A DNA stretch of 64,000 nt from JBNJFY01 sp051747265 (GCA_051747265.1 JBNJFY010000007.1:161534-225533); one strand, 5' to 3'; counted from the first letter of the stretch, positions 7,614 to 16,807 are shown. The notes: generated by a model not told the origin, from the letters alone. Translations and numbers: made by a program.

Positions 7614-9023
7614 TTAGCTTTTTAGCCGCAGTTTGGCGACGGATTCGATGTGGTAGGTCTGGGGGAACATGTCTACGGGTTGGATTTCCTGGACTTCGTA
7701 GACATCCTTCAACATGCTCAGGTCGCGCGCCTGGGTGGAGCTGTTGCAGCTGACGTAGACGATTTTGGGGATCTTCAGCTCTTGCAGATGCTGCAGAACT
7801 TCGTGGTGCATGCCCGAGCGTGGGGGATCGGCGATCAGACAATCCGGCTGGCCGTGTTCTTCGACCACTTCCGGTGAAAAGGCTTTTCGCATATCGCCTT
7901 CGATGAAGCTGCAGTTATTCACCTGGTTGTTGGCGGCGCTTTCTTTGGCGTTTTCTACGGCGACTTCGTCTAGTTCAATGCCAACCACTTTCTTGACGGA
8001 TTGGCTCATGAATAAACTCAAGGTGCCTACGCCGCAATACAGATCATACAACACATCATCCGGATGCGGATCTACGTACTGCTTGGCCACATTGTATAGA
8101 TGCTCGGCTTGCAGGGTATTAGTCTGGAAAAAGGCATTGGCGGTGATTTTAAACTCGTAGGGTCCGATATGATCGGTGATATGCCCTGAACCGTGATAGA
8201 CGTTTTCGTAACGACCCACCGCCGTAGGACTCTTGGTATCGTTGACGTTGTTTACGATGGTGGTAATCTGCGGAAACTGCTTGAGTAGCGCTTCGGTCAG
8301 GTTGTTCATCACCTTTTCCTCGTCGCGGTTGGTCACCACGTTGACCATCAGGTCATCGGTGTGATGTGCGTTTCGGATCACCAGGTTGCGGAAATAGCCG
8401 GTGTTCTCAAAGGTGTTATAGGCCTTCAGATTGCGGGCCAGGGCGTAATTTCGAACGAAATCCAGAATTTCAAAGGAGATCGGATCTTGCAGATGACACT
8501 CATTCAGATTCAGAATTTTGTCAAAACGACCCGGTGCGTGCAAACCGCCCCACAAACCTTTATCACTGATAAACTCATCGGCGTTGATCTCCTCGCGCGA
8601 TAACCAGCGCTTGTGTCCAAAGGAGTACTCCATCTTATTGCGATAATAAAATGGCTGCTCGCAACCCAGGGTCTTGTGCACAGGCAGATCCTCAAAATGG
8701 CCGATTCGTTTCATGTGGTTAGCCACATGCTGCTGCTTCATCTCCAGCTGAAAATCATAGGGGACATGCTGCCAGGTACACCCGCCACAATTGGTAGCGT
8801 GCTGGCATTTGGGTTCAATGCGATGCTCACTGGGTTCCAGCAGCTCCAGAACTTTGGCTTCGCGATAACGTTTCTTCTTTTTGACGATGCGAGCCAGCAC
8901 TTTATCGCCGGGAGCGGTATTGGGTACAAATACAGCCAACCCATCCACCTTGGCAATACCTTTGCCTTTATAAGCGGTGTCTACGATGGTGAGTTCGACT
9001 TCAGAACCTTTTTTTAATGACAT
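7614..9023 (-). CDS. rlmD: 23S rRNA (uracil-C5)-methyltransferase, RlmD/RumA family
   Basis: SAM-dependent enzyme that methylates a uracil of 23S rRNA at C5. Layout of the 469-residue protein: N-terminal TRAM RNA-binding domain (residues 1-60, GKGIAKVDGLAVFVPNTAPGD), an iron-sulfur Cys cluster (KCQHATNCGGCTWQH, about 73-87), and a C-terminal Rossmann domain with DLYCGVGTLSLF, the DPPRSGM loop and the catalytic Cys in VYVSCNSST. All hallmarks are intact. RlmD, RlmC and TrmA-like paralogues cannot be separated by eye, so the exact target base is inferred. It is the last gene of a likely operon with the cNMP-binding protein (65-bp gap) and the Omp85 gene. Confidence 0.88.
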   Translation of the reverse strand: MSLKKGSEVELTIVDTAYKGKGIAKVDGLAVFVPNTAPGDKVLARIVKKKKRYREAKVLELLEPSEHRIEPKCQHATNCGGCTWQHVPYDFQLEMKQQHVANHMKRIGHFEDLPVHKTLGCEQPFYYRNKMEYSFGHKRWLSREEINADEFISDKGLWGGLHAPGRFDKILNLNECHLQDPISFEILDFVRNYALARNLKAYNTFENTGYFRNLVIRNAHHTDDLMVNVVTNRDEEKVMNNLTEALLKQFPQITTIVNNVNDTKSPTAVGRYENVYHGSGHITDHIGPYEFKITANAFFQTNTLQAEHLYNVAKQYVDPHPDDVLYDLYCGVGTLSLFMSQSVKKVVGIELDEVAVENAKESAANNQVNNCSFIEGDMRKAFSPEVVEEHGQPDCLIADPPRSGMHHEVLQHLQELKIPKIVYVSCNSSTQARDLSMLKDVYEVQEIQPVDMFPQTYHIESVAKLRLKS

Positions 9024-9088
9024 TCAAATAATGATGTAGCGTTAAATTTTCTAATAGATACGTTAAACCAAAGAGGGATGAGGCAGGA

Positions 9089-9673
9089 TTATAAGCCTGT
9101 ATCCTCATGAATTTGGTCGGCGTAATAGGTTTCGAATTGCAAGGAAAAGGCGTTTTCCACATCGGTGGCTTTAATCAGGGCACCGGTGGTTTTCTCCAGC
9201 TGCTTCATGGCAATCATGGATAGTACTTCCAGGAATTTGATGGCAATTTGGGGATAGCGGTTGCGCAGGGTTTCAAAATCAGGCTTGAAGAAGCCCAGCA
9301 GTACACAATCGGTCAAACATTTCGCGGATGACATGCGTCGCAGTTCATATCCAATGGATAGCGCTCCAAAACTTTCCGGTTGTTCCAGCTGTTGAGACGG
9401 CTTTTTGGGCTCTTCCTCATCTTCAGAAGCTTGTTGCTCCGCGGTTTCCACAATCAGCTCTACGGTGCCATCTTCAATGAAGTACATCCCTGTGCCCGGA
9501 TCCCCCTGGTAATAAATATATTCGCCGGCTTTGTACTCACGGCGGTGACAGAGCTGTAAAAACTCGTATCGTTCCAAGGGGGTAAACTTGGACAGAAACC
9601 GTGAATTAAACACCACATGGGATTGTTTTTTGATCTTCTTGACCGATTTTTCCTTGATAAACGGAATTTTCAT
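9089..9673 (-). CDS. Cyclic-nucleotide-binding-domain protein (no DNA-binding domain)
   Basis: 194-residue protein with a Crp-like beta-roll: LSKFTPLERYEFLQLCHRREYKAGEYIYYQGDPGTGMYFIEDGTVEL (about residues 28-74). No helix-turn-helix follows; the C-terminus is helical (FLEVLSMIAMKQLEKTTGALI). Two features are odd: an acidic, Gln/Pro-rich insertion (EQQASEDEEEPKKPSQQLEQ) splits the roll before the phosphate-binding cassette, and that cassette reads FGALSIGYELRRMSSAKC, lacking the usual GE.AL glutamate. Ligand binding is therefore doubtful. An AGGCTCCT ribosome-like site precedes the ATG. It lies 38 bp after the Omp85 gene, so it may have an envelope-linked role; the function is unknown. Confidence 0.75.
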   Translation of the reverse strand: MKIPFIKEKSVKKIKKQSHVVFNSRFLSKFTPLERYEFLQLCHRREYKAGEYIYYQGDPGTGMYFIEDGTVELIVETAEQQASEDEEEPKKPSQQLEQPESFGALSIGYELRRMSSAKCLTDCVLLGFFKPDFETLRNRYPQIAIKFLEVLSMIAMKQLEKTTGALIKATDVENAFSLQFETYYADQIHEDTGL

Positions 9674-9711
9674 AGGAGCCTCTATTATGCGATTCGATTC
9701 AGCTGTGGTCG

Positions 9712-12129
9712 TTAAAAGGAATGACCAATTCCGAAACTAAAATACAGATCTTTATTCTCAAACCAACCTTCTTGTAGATCATGGATACGACGCGTCCAAT
9801 CCAATCGTACAATCACGTAGTCCCAATCAATACGAAGGCCCAAACCGCTGCTTACCGCAATTTGTTTGTAGAAGGTATCAAAATAAAACTTTCCCTGATT
9901 GAGCACACTTTCAGTGTCTGCCCCGGAGAAATCCTGAGCAGGTCCGATCCACACATTTCCGGCATCGGCATACCAGCCCAGATACCAATCAGCTGCCCAT
10001 ACATTTTGTAAAAATCGTTGGCGGAGTTCGGTGAAGGCGGCAAGTTTAATTTCTCCACCATTTATAGAAGTTTGCGTGGACGGAATCCCGCCAGGTCCCA
10101 GATTATAGGGAGCCCAACCGCGAATATCGTAGCTTCCACCGGCAAAGAATTTACGGTTCAGAGGAATGGTTTTGTTTTTGCCATAGGGATGCGCGATGCC
10201 CAAATACCCGCGGTAGGAAAAGATGGTTGATTCGCTCCACGGGTAATAGCGCCGGTAATCGGCGGTAAGTTTAACAAATTGCGTATAGGAGAGACGGTTG
10301 CCACTCAGGCGTAGCAAGGAGGGCAGGGAACTTTCCAATGTATTGGGAGTGACCACAAAACGATCCAGCAAAAAGGGAATATTTCCCCCAATAGCTAAAC
10401 TGTATTCCGTAAAACGGCCTTCGTTGCGTTTCACCACATCCGTAGTAGAAGTGCGAAAAGTATACCGAATGATGGAGTTAAATTGCGAGCGGAACTCTTC
10501 CTCAATACGGCGCCGTTCCAGTGAATTAGGATCGGGAAATTGTTCATTCAATGTGCGTTCGAAAAGTGCGGTTTTCTTGGCGTCGAGCCAATCCAATTCC
10601 AGTAAATCCAAAAAGCTGGAACGTTGATTGTTGTGATTCAACTGGTACTGTAGATTGAATCGAATATCTGTATTGATATCAAAATTCAGCTGGTTGGATT
10701 TACGAAATGAGAGGCTATATAACGTTCGGGCGTTGGCGAAAAAGAGTCGATTATCCAGTGAAGCAAAGGGGAAATTAAGACGCGGAACCGAGTATTCCAT
10801 TCGTGTTTCAAAACTTTGCAGTAACCGATAGTCGCCCCCCTGGACAATCTGATCATTGTAATAGTCATTGACGGCATTCGCCCCCACATACTCCATGTTC
10901 CAATTTACGCCAATTTCCAGTTGCTCGGCTTGCCCGAATATGTTGTTGTTCAGATAGGTTAAACCCGCGCCGGCACCATAACCAAACCGCTGGAGTCCAA
11001 ATAAATTGGTGCGTATCTGTTGGCGGGGAAGGGTTTGTAGTTCGAAGTTTACGGGAATTTCACTCTTGGAATAATCGGGGAAACTGCCATCCTCGCCTAA
11101 GCCAAATCGTATCACATTTAGCATTCCCAGGTTTTGATACTCGCGAATGGTGCGCAGGTACCGTTCGTTATTGAATTTATTACCGGGTTTAAACAGCAAT
11201 TGTCGAGTTAGTAACTCGGTATCCGTTTTGGTGCTGCTATGTTTGAACAGTACAATGGATTGATTTTCAGCCGTATGAGGTGGTCCCGATAGGGTATCGA
11301 ACTGATTATACTCATTAGGCAAATGAGAGCTGGATAAAGAGATCTGAAGGTCGCCAAACTGATAAGTTTGTCCGGGATGAACGCTAAATAACACATCCAA
11401 CTTACGCGGTTTTTCCGGATCCGGCCGGACTTGTGCACGAATGGAATCTCGCTGTACGGCAGCATAGCCATTATTCTTAAGGAAATTGATGATCCGAGAG
11501 CGTTCTTCACTAAGCGCTTCAGCTGTAAACTGTTCATTTACCTTATAACTTGAATCACTGATGGCAGATCGATTGAGTGGACTGGCCCGGTAGAAATCAC
11601 GCAGTTTCTGTGTGCCCATTTCCAGGGGCATTCCGGTATAAGCCAAACTTCGAATAAACGAGGCAGGGCCTTCTTCAATGAGGAAAGTGATTTCCACTTT
11701 ATCCTTGGCGTATTCGTTAACCAGTGTATCAACTTGAGCCTCTCGATAACCTAACCCTTGATAGTAGGTTACGATTCGCTCCATATCACGGGCCAGTACT
11801 TGACGGTCGAGTCGCACTGGTGGTTCCCCCAGTCGCCGTCCTAAACGGATGTTCAATTGCCAGATATAATATCGGGGGGTGAGGCTGGGAATGCCCAGAA
11901 ATTCACGGTTGGTGCGGGTACGAATTAACGTTTCTAGCGTATAGTTGCCCACATTATTATTACCGGCAAATCGGATGGAACGAACCACCGGCGCCTTCGC
12001 TGAATCTAATTTAGCGGTATTATTTTGGGCATGGAGCTGAGAGTTATCGGTCCAAGTAAGGAAAGGTAAGCCGCCGATCCAGAGTAATACAACAAAGAGT
12101 CCGGCGATGGACTTCATATTCTGTACCAT
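9712..12129 (-). CDS. Omp85-family outer membrane protein (BamA/TamA-like)
   Basis: 805-residue outer-membrane protein. A signal sequence (about residues 5-34, ending LHAQ) is followed by POTRA-like repeats (from VVRSIRFAGNNNVGNYTLETLI, residue ~48, to ~350) and a C-terminal 16-strand barrel. The loop-6 motif of the superfamily is present as SYDIRGW (R670), and the chain ends in a C-terminal Phe (FSFGIGHSF), as expected for a barrel. The protein assembles or exports other proteins or lipids at the outer membrane. It may be a second Omp85 rather than the main BamA, since the usual neighbours (skp, lpxD, bamA operon genes) are missing. ATG at codon 5 is an equally good start. Confidence 0.85.
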   Translation of the reverse strand: MVQNMKSIAGLFVVLLWIGGLPFLTWTDNSQLHAQNNTAKLDSAKAPVVRSIRFAGNNNVGNYTLETLIRTRTNREFLGIPSLTPRYYIWQLNIRLGRRLGEPPVRLDRQVLARDMERIVTYYQGLGYREAQVDTLVNEYAKDKVEITFLIEEGPASFIRSLAYTGMPLEMGTQKLRDFYRASPLNRSAISDSSYKVNEQFTAEALSEERSRIINFLKNNGYAAVQRDSIRAQVRPDPEKPRKLDVLFSVHPGQTYQFGDLQISLSSSHLPNEYNQFDTLSGPPHTAENQSIVLFKHSSTKTDTELLTRQLLFKPGNKFNNERYLRTIREYQNLGMLNVIRFGLGEDGSFPDYSKSEIPVNFELQTLPRQQIRTNLFGLQRFGYGAGAGLTYLNNNIFGQAEQLEIGVNWNMEYVGANAVNDYYNDQIVQGGDYRLLQSFETRMEYSVPRLNFPFASLDNRLFFANARTLYSLSFRKSNQLNFDINTDIRFNLQYQLNHNNQRSSFLDLLELDWLDAKKTALFERTLNEQFPDPNSLERRRIEEEFRSQFNSIIRYTFRTSTTDVVKRNEGRFTEYSLAIGGNIPFLLDRFVVTPNTLESSLPSLLRLSGNRLSYTQFVKLTADYRRYYPWSESTIFSYRGYLGIAHPYGKNKTIPLNRKFFAGGSYDIRGWAPYNLGPGGIPSTQTSINGGEIKLAAFTELRQRFLQNVWAADWYLGWYADAGNVWIGPAQDFSGADTESVLNQGKFYFDTFYKQIAVSSGLGLRIDWDYVIVRLDWTRRIHDLQEGWFENKDLYFSFGIGHSF

Positions 12130-12233
12130 AAACTACTTATGTTGCTCGGCTGACTGTATGAATGAATCTTGGATATAAGAAAGTCAGGCCAAGAAACCTG
12201 ACTTTTAATAGTACCAATATAGGCACAATGAGT

Positions 12234-12267
12234 AAAACCGGTTTGCATGCAAAAGATACAAACCGGT
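12234..12267 (-). terminator. Terminator hairpin after the DUF2795 gene
   Basis: Perfect stem ACCGGTTTG (12237-12245) / CAAACCGGT (12259-12267), followed on the minus strand by TTTTA. A second hairpin AAGTCAGG-N8-CCTGACTT lies at 12181-12204. Together they isolate the DUF2795 gene from the downstream Omp85 gene. Confidence 0.65.
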
Positions 12268-12294
12268 AAGATAGGAAACGAGTCTGATTACCGA

Positions 12295-12549
12295 CTAAAC
12301 GTCGTCGTAATCAAATCCTTCGTCATCTTCATTATGAAAAAAGTCTTCTTTACGGATATAATCGGGCCAGATATCCTCCATATCCTCATATACCGTATCT
12401 TCGCCTTCTTCAATTTCTTCGAGTTCATGCAAATTATCCAGCACCTGCTGAGGCAATCCTTCGCGAGTAGCCCATTCAATTAATTCATCTCTCGTAGCCG
12501 GGAAAGGGGCCTCATCGAGTGCCGCTGCCAATTCTACCGTCCAGATCAT
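12295..12549 (-). CDS. DUF2795 domain protein
   Basis: Small acidic protein of 84 residues. The N-terminal half (LAAALDEAPFPATRDELIEWATREGLPQQVLDNLHELEE) matches the DUF2795 pattern of a short helical domain with FPAtkdeLi..a...gapq.vl..L..Lpd; the C-terminus is very acidic (EEGEDTVYEDMEDIWPDY...FDYDDV). The function is unknown. It is transcribed divergently from tatA and ends in its own terminator. Confidence 0.75.
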   Translation of the reverse strand: MIWTVELAAALDEAPFPATRDELIEWATREGLPQQVLDNLHELEEIEEGEDTVYEDMEDIWPDYIRKEDFFHNEDDEGFDYDDV

Positions 12550-12732
12550 AAGAAGTCATTTGTTTGTGGGTTTTGCGATTTATGTAGCACGATATAAAAT
12601 AGATCGAAAGGACAAATTCAAGTTAAAACAAAATATTCGCCGAATTTTTCTGTTAAATCCTACTCATACCTCTCTGGAAAAATTTATATCTTCCAAAGCT
12701 TACTATTAACTAAACATCGAAAGGAATATTCT

Positions 12733-12948
12733 ATGGGTTCATTTGGTGGACTTGAATGGCTGGTCATAGCCTTGGTTATCCTGTTGCTGTTCGGAGCCAA
12801 ACGGATTCCTGAGCTCGCCCGCGGGTTAGGACAAGGAATCAATGAGTTTCGAAAAGCATCCGATAGTATTAAAAATGAAATCGAAAACGGGGCTAAGGGA
12901 GAATCCCAGCCGCGTAAAACGGATACGGATAAAGAGAAACAGTCGTAA
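12733..12948 (+). CDS. tatA: Twin-arginine translocase subunit TatA/TatE
   Basis: 71-residue single-span membrane protein forming the Tat channel for folded proteins. Visible: short N-terminus, TM helix LEWLVIALVILLLFGAKRIPELA (residues 8-30) with the FG hinge and the PELARGLGQGINEFRKA amphipathic helix, then a charged tail. An AAGGAA ribosome site lies 7 bases before the ATG. tatC is not in this window. The gap to the gatA GTG is 85 bp, so co-transcription is possible. Confidence 0.93.
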   Translation: MGSFGGLEWLVIALVILLLFGAKRIPELARGLGQGINEFRKASDSIKNEIENGAKGESQPRKTDTDKEKQS

Positions 12949-13033
12949 TTTCTCTAATAGCATTATTACAGATTACATCATTCGTATACCGTAGTCGGTA
13001 CATCGCAATACCAAGCTTAAGTAAATCTCTGAC

Positions 13034-14566
13034 GTGCAACACTCCACGATTAGCAGTCTTCAGCAACAATTATCTAATAACGAGCAACGCCTTCCCGATA
13101 TCGTCGATCACTATTTGTCCGTGATCGAAGAAAAGAATGACGACATCAACGCCGTGGTCTGGAACGACACGGCACAGGTGCGAAAAAGGGCACAAGAGAT
13201 TCAGGATAAGATCGACAAGGGTACAGCCGGCCCCCTGGCCGGAGCAGTGATCGGAATCAAAGATCTGATCAGCGAGAGGGATAAACCCTTGACTTGCGCT
13301 TCGGGCATTTTAGAAGATTTTGAAGCAGTGTACGACGCTACGGTCATTGAGCGGCTCAACGAGGCCGATGCTTTGTTGTTAGGTCGCCTCAATATGGACG
13401 AATTCGCCATGGGCTCATCCAATGAGCACTCTGTGCATGGCCCCGTGAAAAATCCGCATAACACCGATTATGTCCCTGGCGGATCCAGCGGAGGTAGTGC
13501 CGCGGCTGTTGCTGCGGGTATGTTGCCGGTCACATTGGGCTCCGACACCGGTGGATCCATCCGTCAACCGGCTTCTTATTGTGGCGTAGTGGGGCTCAAA
13601 CCCACCTATGGTCGTGTTTCCCGCTACGGTTTAGTGGCCTTTGCCTCATCCTTCGATTGCATCGGACCGCTGGCCAATACCGTTGAAGATGCCGCTACGG
13701 TACTGGGCGTGATCGCCGGTCGTGACGATCGCGATTCTACCAGCTCTACACAGCCTGTACCCGATTATACCCAAGCTCTTAAGCAAGAGGTGGAAGGTAT
13801 GCGCATTGGAGTTCCGGAACAGTATTTCGGGGAAGGATTAGATCCAGAAATTAAACAAGGCGTCCAGGATCATCTGAAGCAGTTGGAAGAGCAGGGCGCG
13901 GAGTTGGTGGATATCCAATTGCCGCACATGAAATACGCGGTTTCCACATATTATGTCCTGGCTACCGCCGAAGCTTCCAGTAACCTGGCCCGCTATGATG
14001 GCATTCGATATGGACATCGCGCGGAAATGGACGAGGTGACAGAGGAACTAGACAAAGAGGAAGAAGCCATATTGAAACAAATGGCCCATGCCAGTGGCGA
14101 TCAGAAAGTTAAGCTAGGTAAGGAGCTGGATAACCTGGATAGTCCGCTTATTCGCCTGTATAAGAAATCCCGCACTGAAGGGTTTGGAGAAGAGGTGAAG
14201 CGGCGAATAATGCTGGGTACTTATGTTCTAAGCGCAGGCTATTACGACGCTTACTACGGCAAAGCCCAGAAAGTGCGTCGCCTCATCAAGAATGATTTTA
14301 CCAAGGCATTTGAGGATGTGGATGTGATTGTTTCCCCAACGGCACCCACCACCGCATTTGAAGTAGGAGGGAAGTCCGAAGATCCCGTACAGATGTACCT
14401 CAACGATATTTACACCATCTCTGCCAACCTAGCCGGTATTTGTGGCATCAGTGTGCCCGCCGGAACCCACTCCAACGGCTTGCCTTACGGAATTCAGTTC
14501 ATGGGAAATGCTTTCCGAGAAGAAGATATCTTACGAGCCGGATACGCGGTTGAGCAGCAGAGGTAA
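13034..14566 (+). CDS. gatA: Asp-tRNA(Asn)/Glu-tRNA(Gln) amidotransferase subunit A
   Basis: Amidase subunit of GatCAB, which converts misacylated Glu-tRNA(Gln) or Asp-tRNA(Asn) to the amide form. The Ser-cisSer-Lys triad is in place: K76 (IGIKDLI), S151 in PGGSSGGS and cis-S175 in GSDTGGSIRQP, with the spacing seen in characterised GatA proteins. At 510 residues it is slightly longer than usual because of a charged helical insert (about residues 335-375, MDEVTEELDKEEEAILKQMAH...). Start is GTG at 13034. gatB and gatC are not adjacent. Confidence 0.95.
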   Translation: MQHSTISSLQQQLSNNEQRLPDIVDHYLSVIEEKNDDINAVVWNDTAQVRKRAQEIQDKIDKGTAGPLAGAVIGIKDLISERDKPLTCASGILEDFEAVYDATVIERLNEADALLLGRLNMDEFAMGSSNEHSVHGPVKNPHNTDYVPGGSSGGSAAAVAAGMLPVTLGSDTGGSIRQPASYCGVVGLKPTYGRVSRYGLVAFASSFDCIGPLANTVEDAATVLGVIAGRDDRDSTSSTQPVPDYTQALKQEVEGMRIGVPEQYFGEGLDPEIKQGVQDHLKQLEEQGAELVDIQLPHMKYAVSTYYVLATAEASSNLARYDGIRYGHRAEMDEVTEELDKEEEAILKQMAHASGDQKVKLGKELDNLDSPLIRLYKKSRTEGFGEEVKRRIMLGTYVLSAGYYDAYYGKAQKVRRLIKNDFTKAFEDVDVIVSPTAPTTAFEVGGKSEDPVQMYLNDIYTISANLAGICGISVPAGTHSNGLPYGIQFMGNAFREEDILRAGYAVEQQR

Positions 14567-14609
14567 AACGACTCAAACAGTAAGCTTCATTTTAAAATCA
14601 TCTCAGATC

Positions 14610-15392
14610 ATGGAAGAACGCGCGTTATTTCAAAATCGCATGGAAGGCAAACACGTCTTGATTACCGGAGCCACAGCCGGGATCGGTAAGGCAACCGCCG
14701 AAATTTTTGCTGCCGCCGGTGCCAAACTGAGCATCACCGGCCGACGCGAACAGCGATTGCGTGAATTAGCCGCCGACCTTTCCGATGCCTACGAAATAGC
14801 GGTTACTACGGCAGCCTTTGATATCCGGGATAAAGAGGCGTGCAAGGATTTTATTGATTCCCTGATGAATCCCGTAGATGTATTGGTGAACAATGCCGGT
14901 TTGGCCAAAGGGGTGGATCCCGTCTATGCCGCCGACTTGGAGGACTGGGATACCATGATCGATACCAACGTGAAGGGCCTATTGACCATGAGCCGCTACA
15001 TCACCGCCCAAATGCGGGAACGCAACAGCGGACATGTGATCAATGTGGGTTCTATTGCCGGACACGAAGCTTATGCCGGTGGCGTGGTGTATACCGCCAC
15101 CAAACACGCCGTGAAAGCGATTACGGAAGCCACCAAGAAAGATCTGCACGGCACCGATGTGCGGGTGAGCATGGTTTCTCCGGGCTTGGTAGAAACCGAA
15201 TTTAGCAACGTGCGCTTCTACGGAGATGAAGACAAAGCAGATAAAGTGTATAAAGGTTTGGAAGCCTTGACGGGTCCGGATATCGCGGAAATTATTTTCT
15301 TCATGGCCAATCGTCCACCACACGTGAACATCATGGACACCGTGGTATTTCCCACTGCACAATCCGCCGCTACCATGGTCTCCCGCGACTAA
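14610..15392 (+). CDS. Short-chain dehydrogenase, YdfG-like (NADP-dependent 3-hydroxy acid dehydrogenase)
   Basis: 260-residue classical SDR. The cofactor motif TGATAGIG, the NNAGLA motif and the Ser-Tyr-Lys catalytic set (GSIAGHEAYAGGVVYTATKHA) are present. The C-terminal part (SPGLVETEFSNVRFYGDEDKADKVYKGLEALTGPDIAEII) is very like E. coli YdfG, which oxidises L-allo-threonine and 3-hydroxy acids with NADP+. The start is ATG 14610; the frame is open upstream but only as overlap with the end of gatA. The gap to gatA is 43 bp, so the two may be co-transcribed. Confidence 0.88.
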   Translation: MEERALFQNRMEGKHVLITGATAGIGKATAEIFAAAGAKLSITGRREQRLRELAADLSDAYEIAVTTAAFDIRDKEACKDFIDSLMNPVDVLVNNAGLAKGVDPVYAADLEDWDTMIDTNVKGLLTMSRYITAQMRERNSGHVINVGSIAGHEAYAGGVVYTATKHAVKAITEATKKDLHGTDVRVSMVSPGLVETEFSNVRFYGDEDKADKVYKGLEALTGPDIAEIIFFMANRPPHVNIMDTVVFPTAQSAATMVSRD

Positions 15393-15400
15393 CCACCAAT

Positions 15401-15544
15401 CGTCATCCTGGAACCGCAGCGAAGCGAAGGTATCCGGGATCTCCCGATACCAAGAAGGAGTGAACCAGTGGTAATAAAGTGATGAACCTTTGATGGGAGA
15501 TCCCGGATCGGTACTGTGCTACGCTTCGTTGGTCCGGTATGACG
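15401..15544. repeat. Long imperfect inverted-repeat element
   Basis: Arms of roughly 45-50 bp: left CGTCATCCTGG...GCGAAGCG...ATCCGGGATCTCCC, right GGGAGATCCCGGAT...CGCTTCGTTGG...GTATGACG. The inner 14 bp of the arms (ATCCGGGATCTCCC) are perfect. The CGTCAT/ATGACG ends recall the CTGTCAT/ATGACAG ends of the A units, but the interior is different. It could fold as a long hairpin after the upstream gene. Confidence 0.7.
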
Positions 15545-15674
15545 AGTTGGAGTGGGCGATATGTGCCAGCGATTGATTGTATCCTTGCGCTGGATAGCTA
15601 AGGGTATATTCACAATATTGCTGAATACCCCGTAAACCAGAAATGCACAATCAATCTAGTCCAGAAGCATAAAC

Positions 15675-15773
15675 ATGGATTCGCAAAAAGCTAAAAAACT
15701 GCTGCTGGTTTGTATCCTTTGCATAGGTATAATCGGCGGTTTGGTGATGTTTATTGAATGGATAGCAAGCTAA
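15675..15773 (+). CDS. Possible single-span membrane microprotein
   Basis: 32-codon frame: MDSQKAKKLLLVCILCIG then IIGGLVMFIEWIAS. A charged N-terminus followed by one hydrophobic helix of about 20 residues is typical of small membrane proteins. AGAAG lies about 7 bases before the ATG. It has no recognised family and could be chance. Confidence 0.35.
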   Translation: MDSQKAKKLLLVCILCIGIIGGLVMFIEWIAS

Positions 15774-15785
15774 TAGCAGTTATAT

Positions 15786-16712
15786 TCACTCCATCCACTG
15801 ACTAAAAATCTTTGCAAAGAGCGCCGGTGAATCCTCATCCATGTTGAAGTACAGGGATGGTTCGATCAGCTCCACTTCCATGACGCAATACTTTTCAGGC
15901 AGCGGTTCGGGATTATGTTTTTGTGCTTCATAACCTCGCAGATCACGCACCAGGTCAACGCGGGCGTAGAGCGTGGGTTCGGGTAAGGCAGTCAGTATTA
16001 AGTCGGATATATGTTTCATTTCCGGGGTAGAGGAGACCGCGTGCAAACGTCCGCCGTGCTCTTCCTGCACCCTGAAATCCTGAGATTTGGGCGTTTTTAG
16101 AATGGTATGGCTGTAGGTGTCCCCAAAGTAAAACAGCGAAAATTCCCCCTCATCCACAATGGCCGGCATGAACGGCTGCACCATAAAGGGACGGTGGGAA
16201 AATGACTGCACGAGTTGCTTCATCAAGTCCGGATCCTGTATATCCGCTTGCCGGATCCAGTAGGTGTGATCGGCATTAGCGCCCACCACCGGTTTTAGGA
16301 CAATCTGACGGGTATTAAACTGTTCGAAATACTTCCCTAATTGATCGGCATGGAATGCATCCGGCCAACGGGTAGGAACAATGGGCACTCCCTGGTTTTC
16401 CAAGTCTCTCAGGTAGGTCTTGCGCAGATTCCATTCCACCACGGATAGCGCATTTTCCAATCGCGCTTCTGATTGATCGATTCGCTGCAGCACTTCAAAA
16501 AAAGCTTCCGGATCATCCTGGTAGTCCCAGGGAGAGCGAATAATGACCGCTTCATATTGATTCCAGTCTACCGTTTCATCGCGCCAGGACACCATATCCA
16601 CCGACCAGCCATGGTTTCGGAGCGGTTCCATGAGCAGATCATCGTAGGTATAGAACTCACCCAGATCATCCATGGTTAAGAATGCAATAGAGCGTAACGG
16701 TTGATTAGTCAT
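15786..16712 (-). CDS. ATP-grasp domain protein
   Basis: 308-residue protein of the ATP-grasp ligase superfamily (RimK/DcsG-like). Signs are an N-terminal pre-grasp Rossmann part (IAFLTMDDLGEFYTYDDLL...AVIIRSPWDYQ), then PTRW, the nucleotide-binding lysine strand in QIVLKPVVGANADHTYWI (about residues 139-156), VQPFM with the adenine-contacting region, EGEFSLFYFG, and Mg2+-ligand residues in CVMEVELIEPSLYF near the C-terminus. Such enzymes join a carboxylate to an amine via an acyl phosphate. The substrate is not evident. It is divergent from the glutaredoxin-TrxR gene (95 bp between starts). Confidence 0.8.
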   Translation of the reverse strand: MTNQPLRSIAFLTMDDLGEFYTYDDLLMEPLRNHGWSVDMVSWRDETVDWNQYEAVIIRSPWDYQDDPEAFFEVLQRIDQSEARLENALSVVEWNLRKTYLRDLENQGVPIVPTRWPDAFHADQLGKYFEQFNTRQIVLKPVVGANADHTYWIRQADIQDPDLMKQLVQSFSHRPFMVQPFMPAIVDEGEFSLFYFGDTYSHTILKTPKSQDFRVQEEHGGRLHAVSSTPEMKHISDLILTALPEPTLYARVDLVRDLRGYEAQKHNPEPLPEKYCVMEVELIEPSLYFNMDEDSPALFAKIFSQWME

Positions 16713-16807
16713 AATAAGTCAAAATGTAAGCTGTGCGACGATGCGCTAAATAATTTTGAAGTACACTTAGAACGAAAGAAAATCTAAATACACAATTCTA
16801 AAAGATC

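Noticed and set aside
8361..9017. Plus-strand frames opposite the rRNA methyltransferase gene
   Set aside because: They are antisense shadows of a gene with complete TRAM, Fe-S and catalytic motifs on the minus strand.
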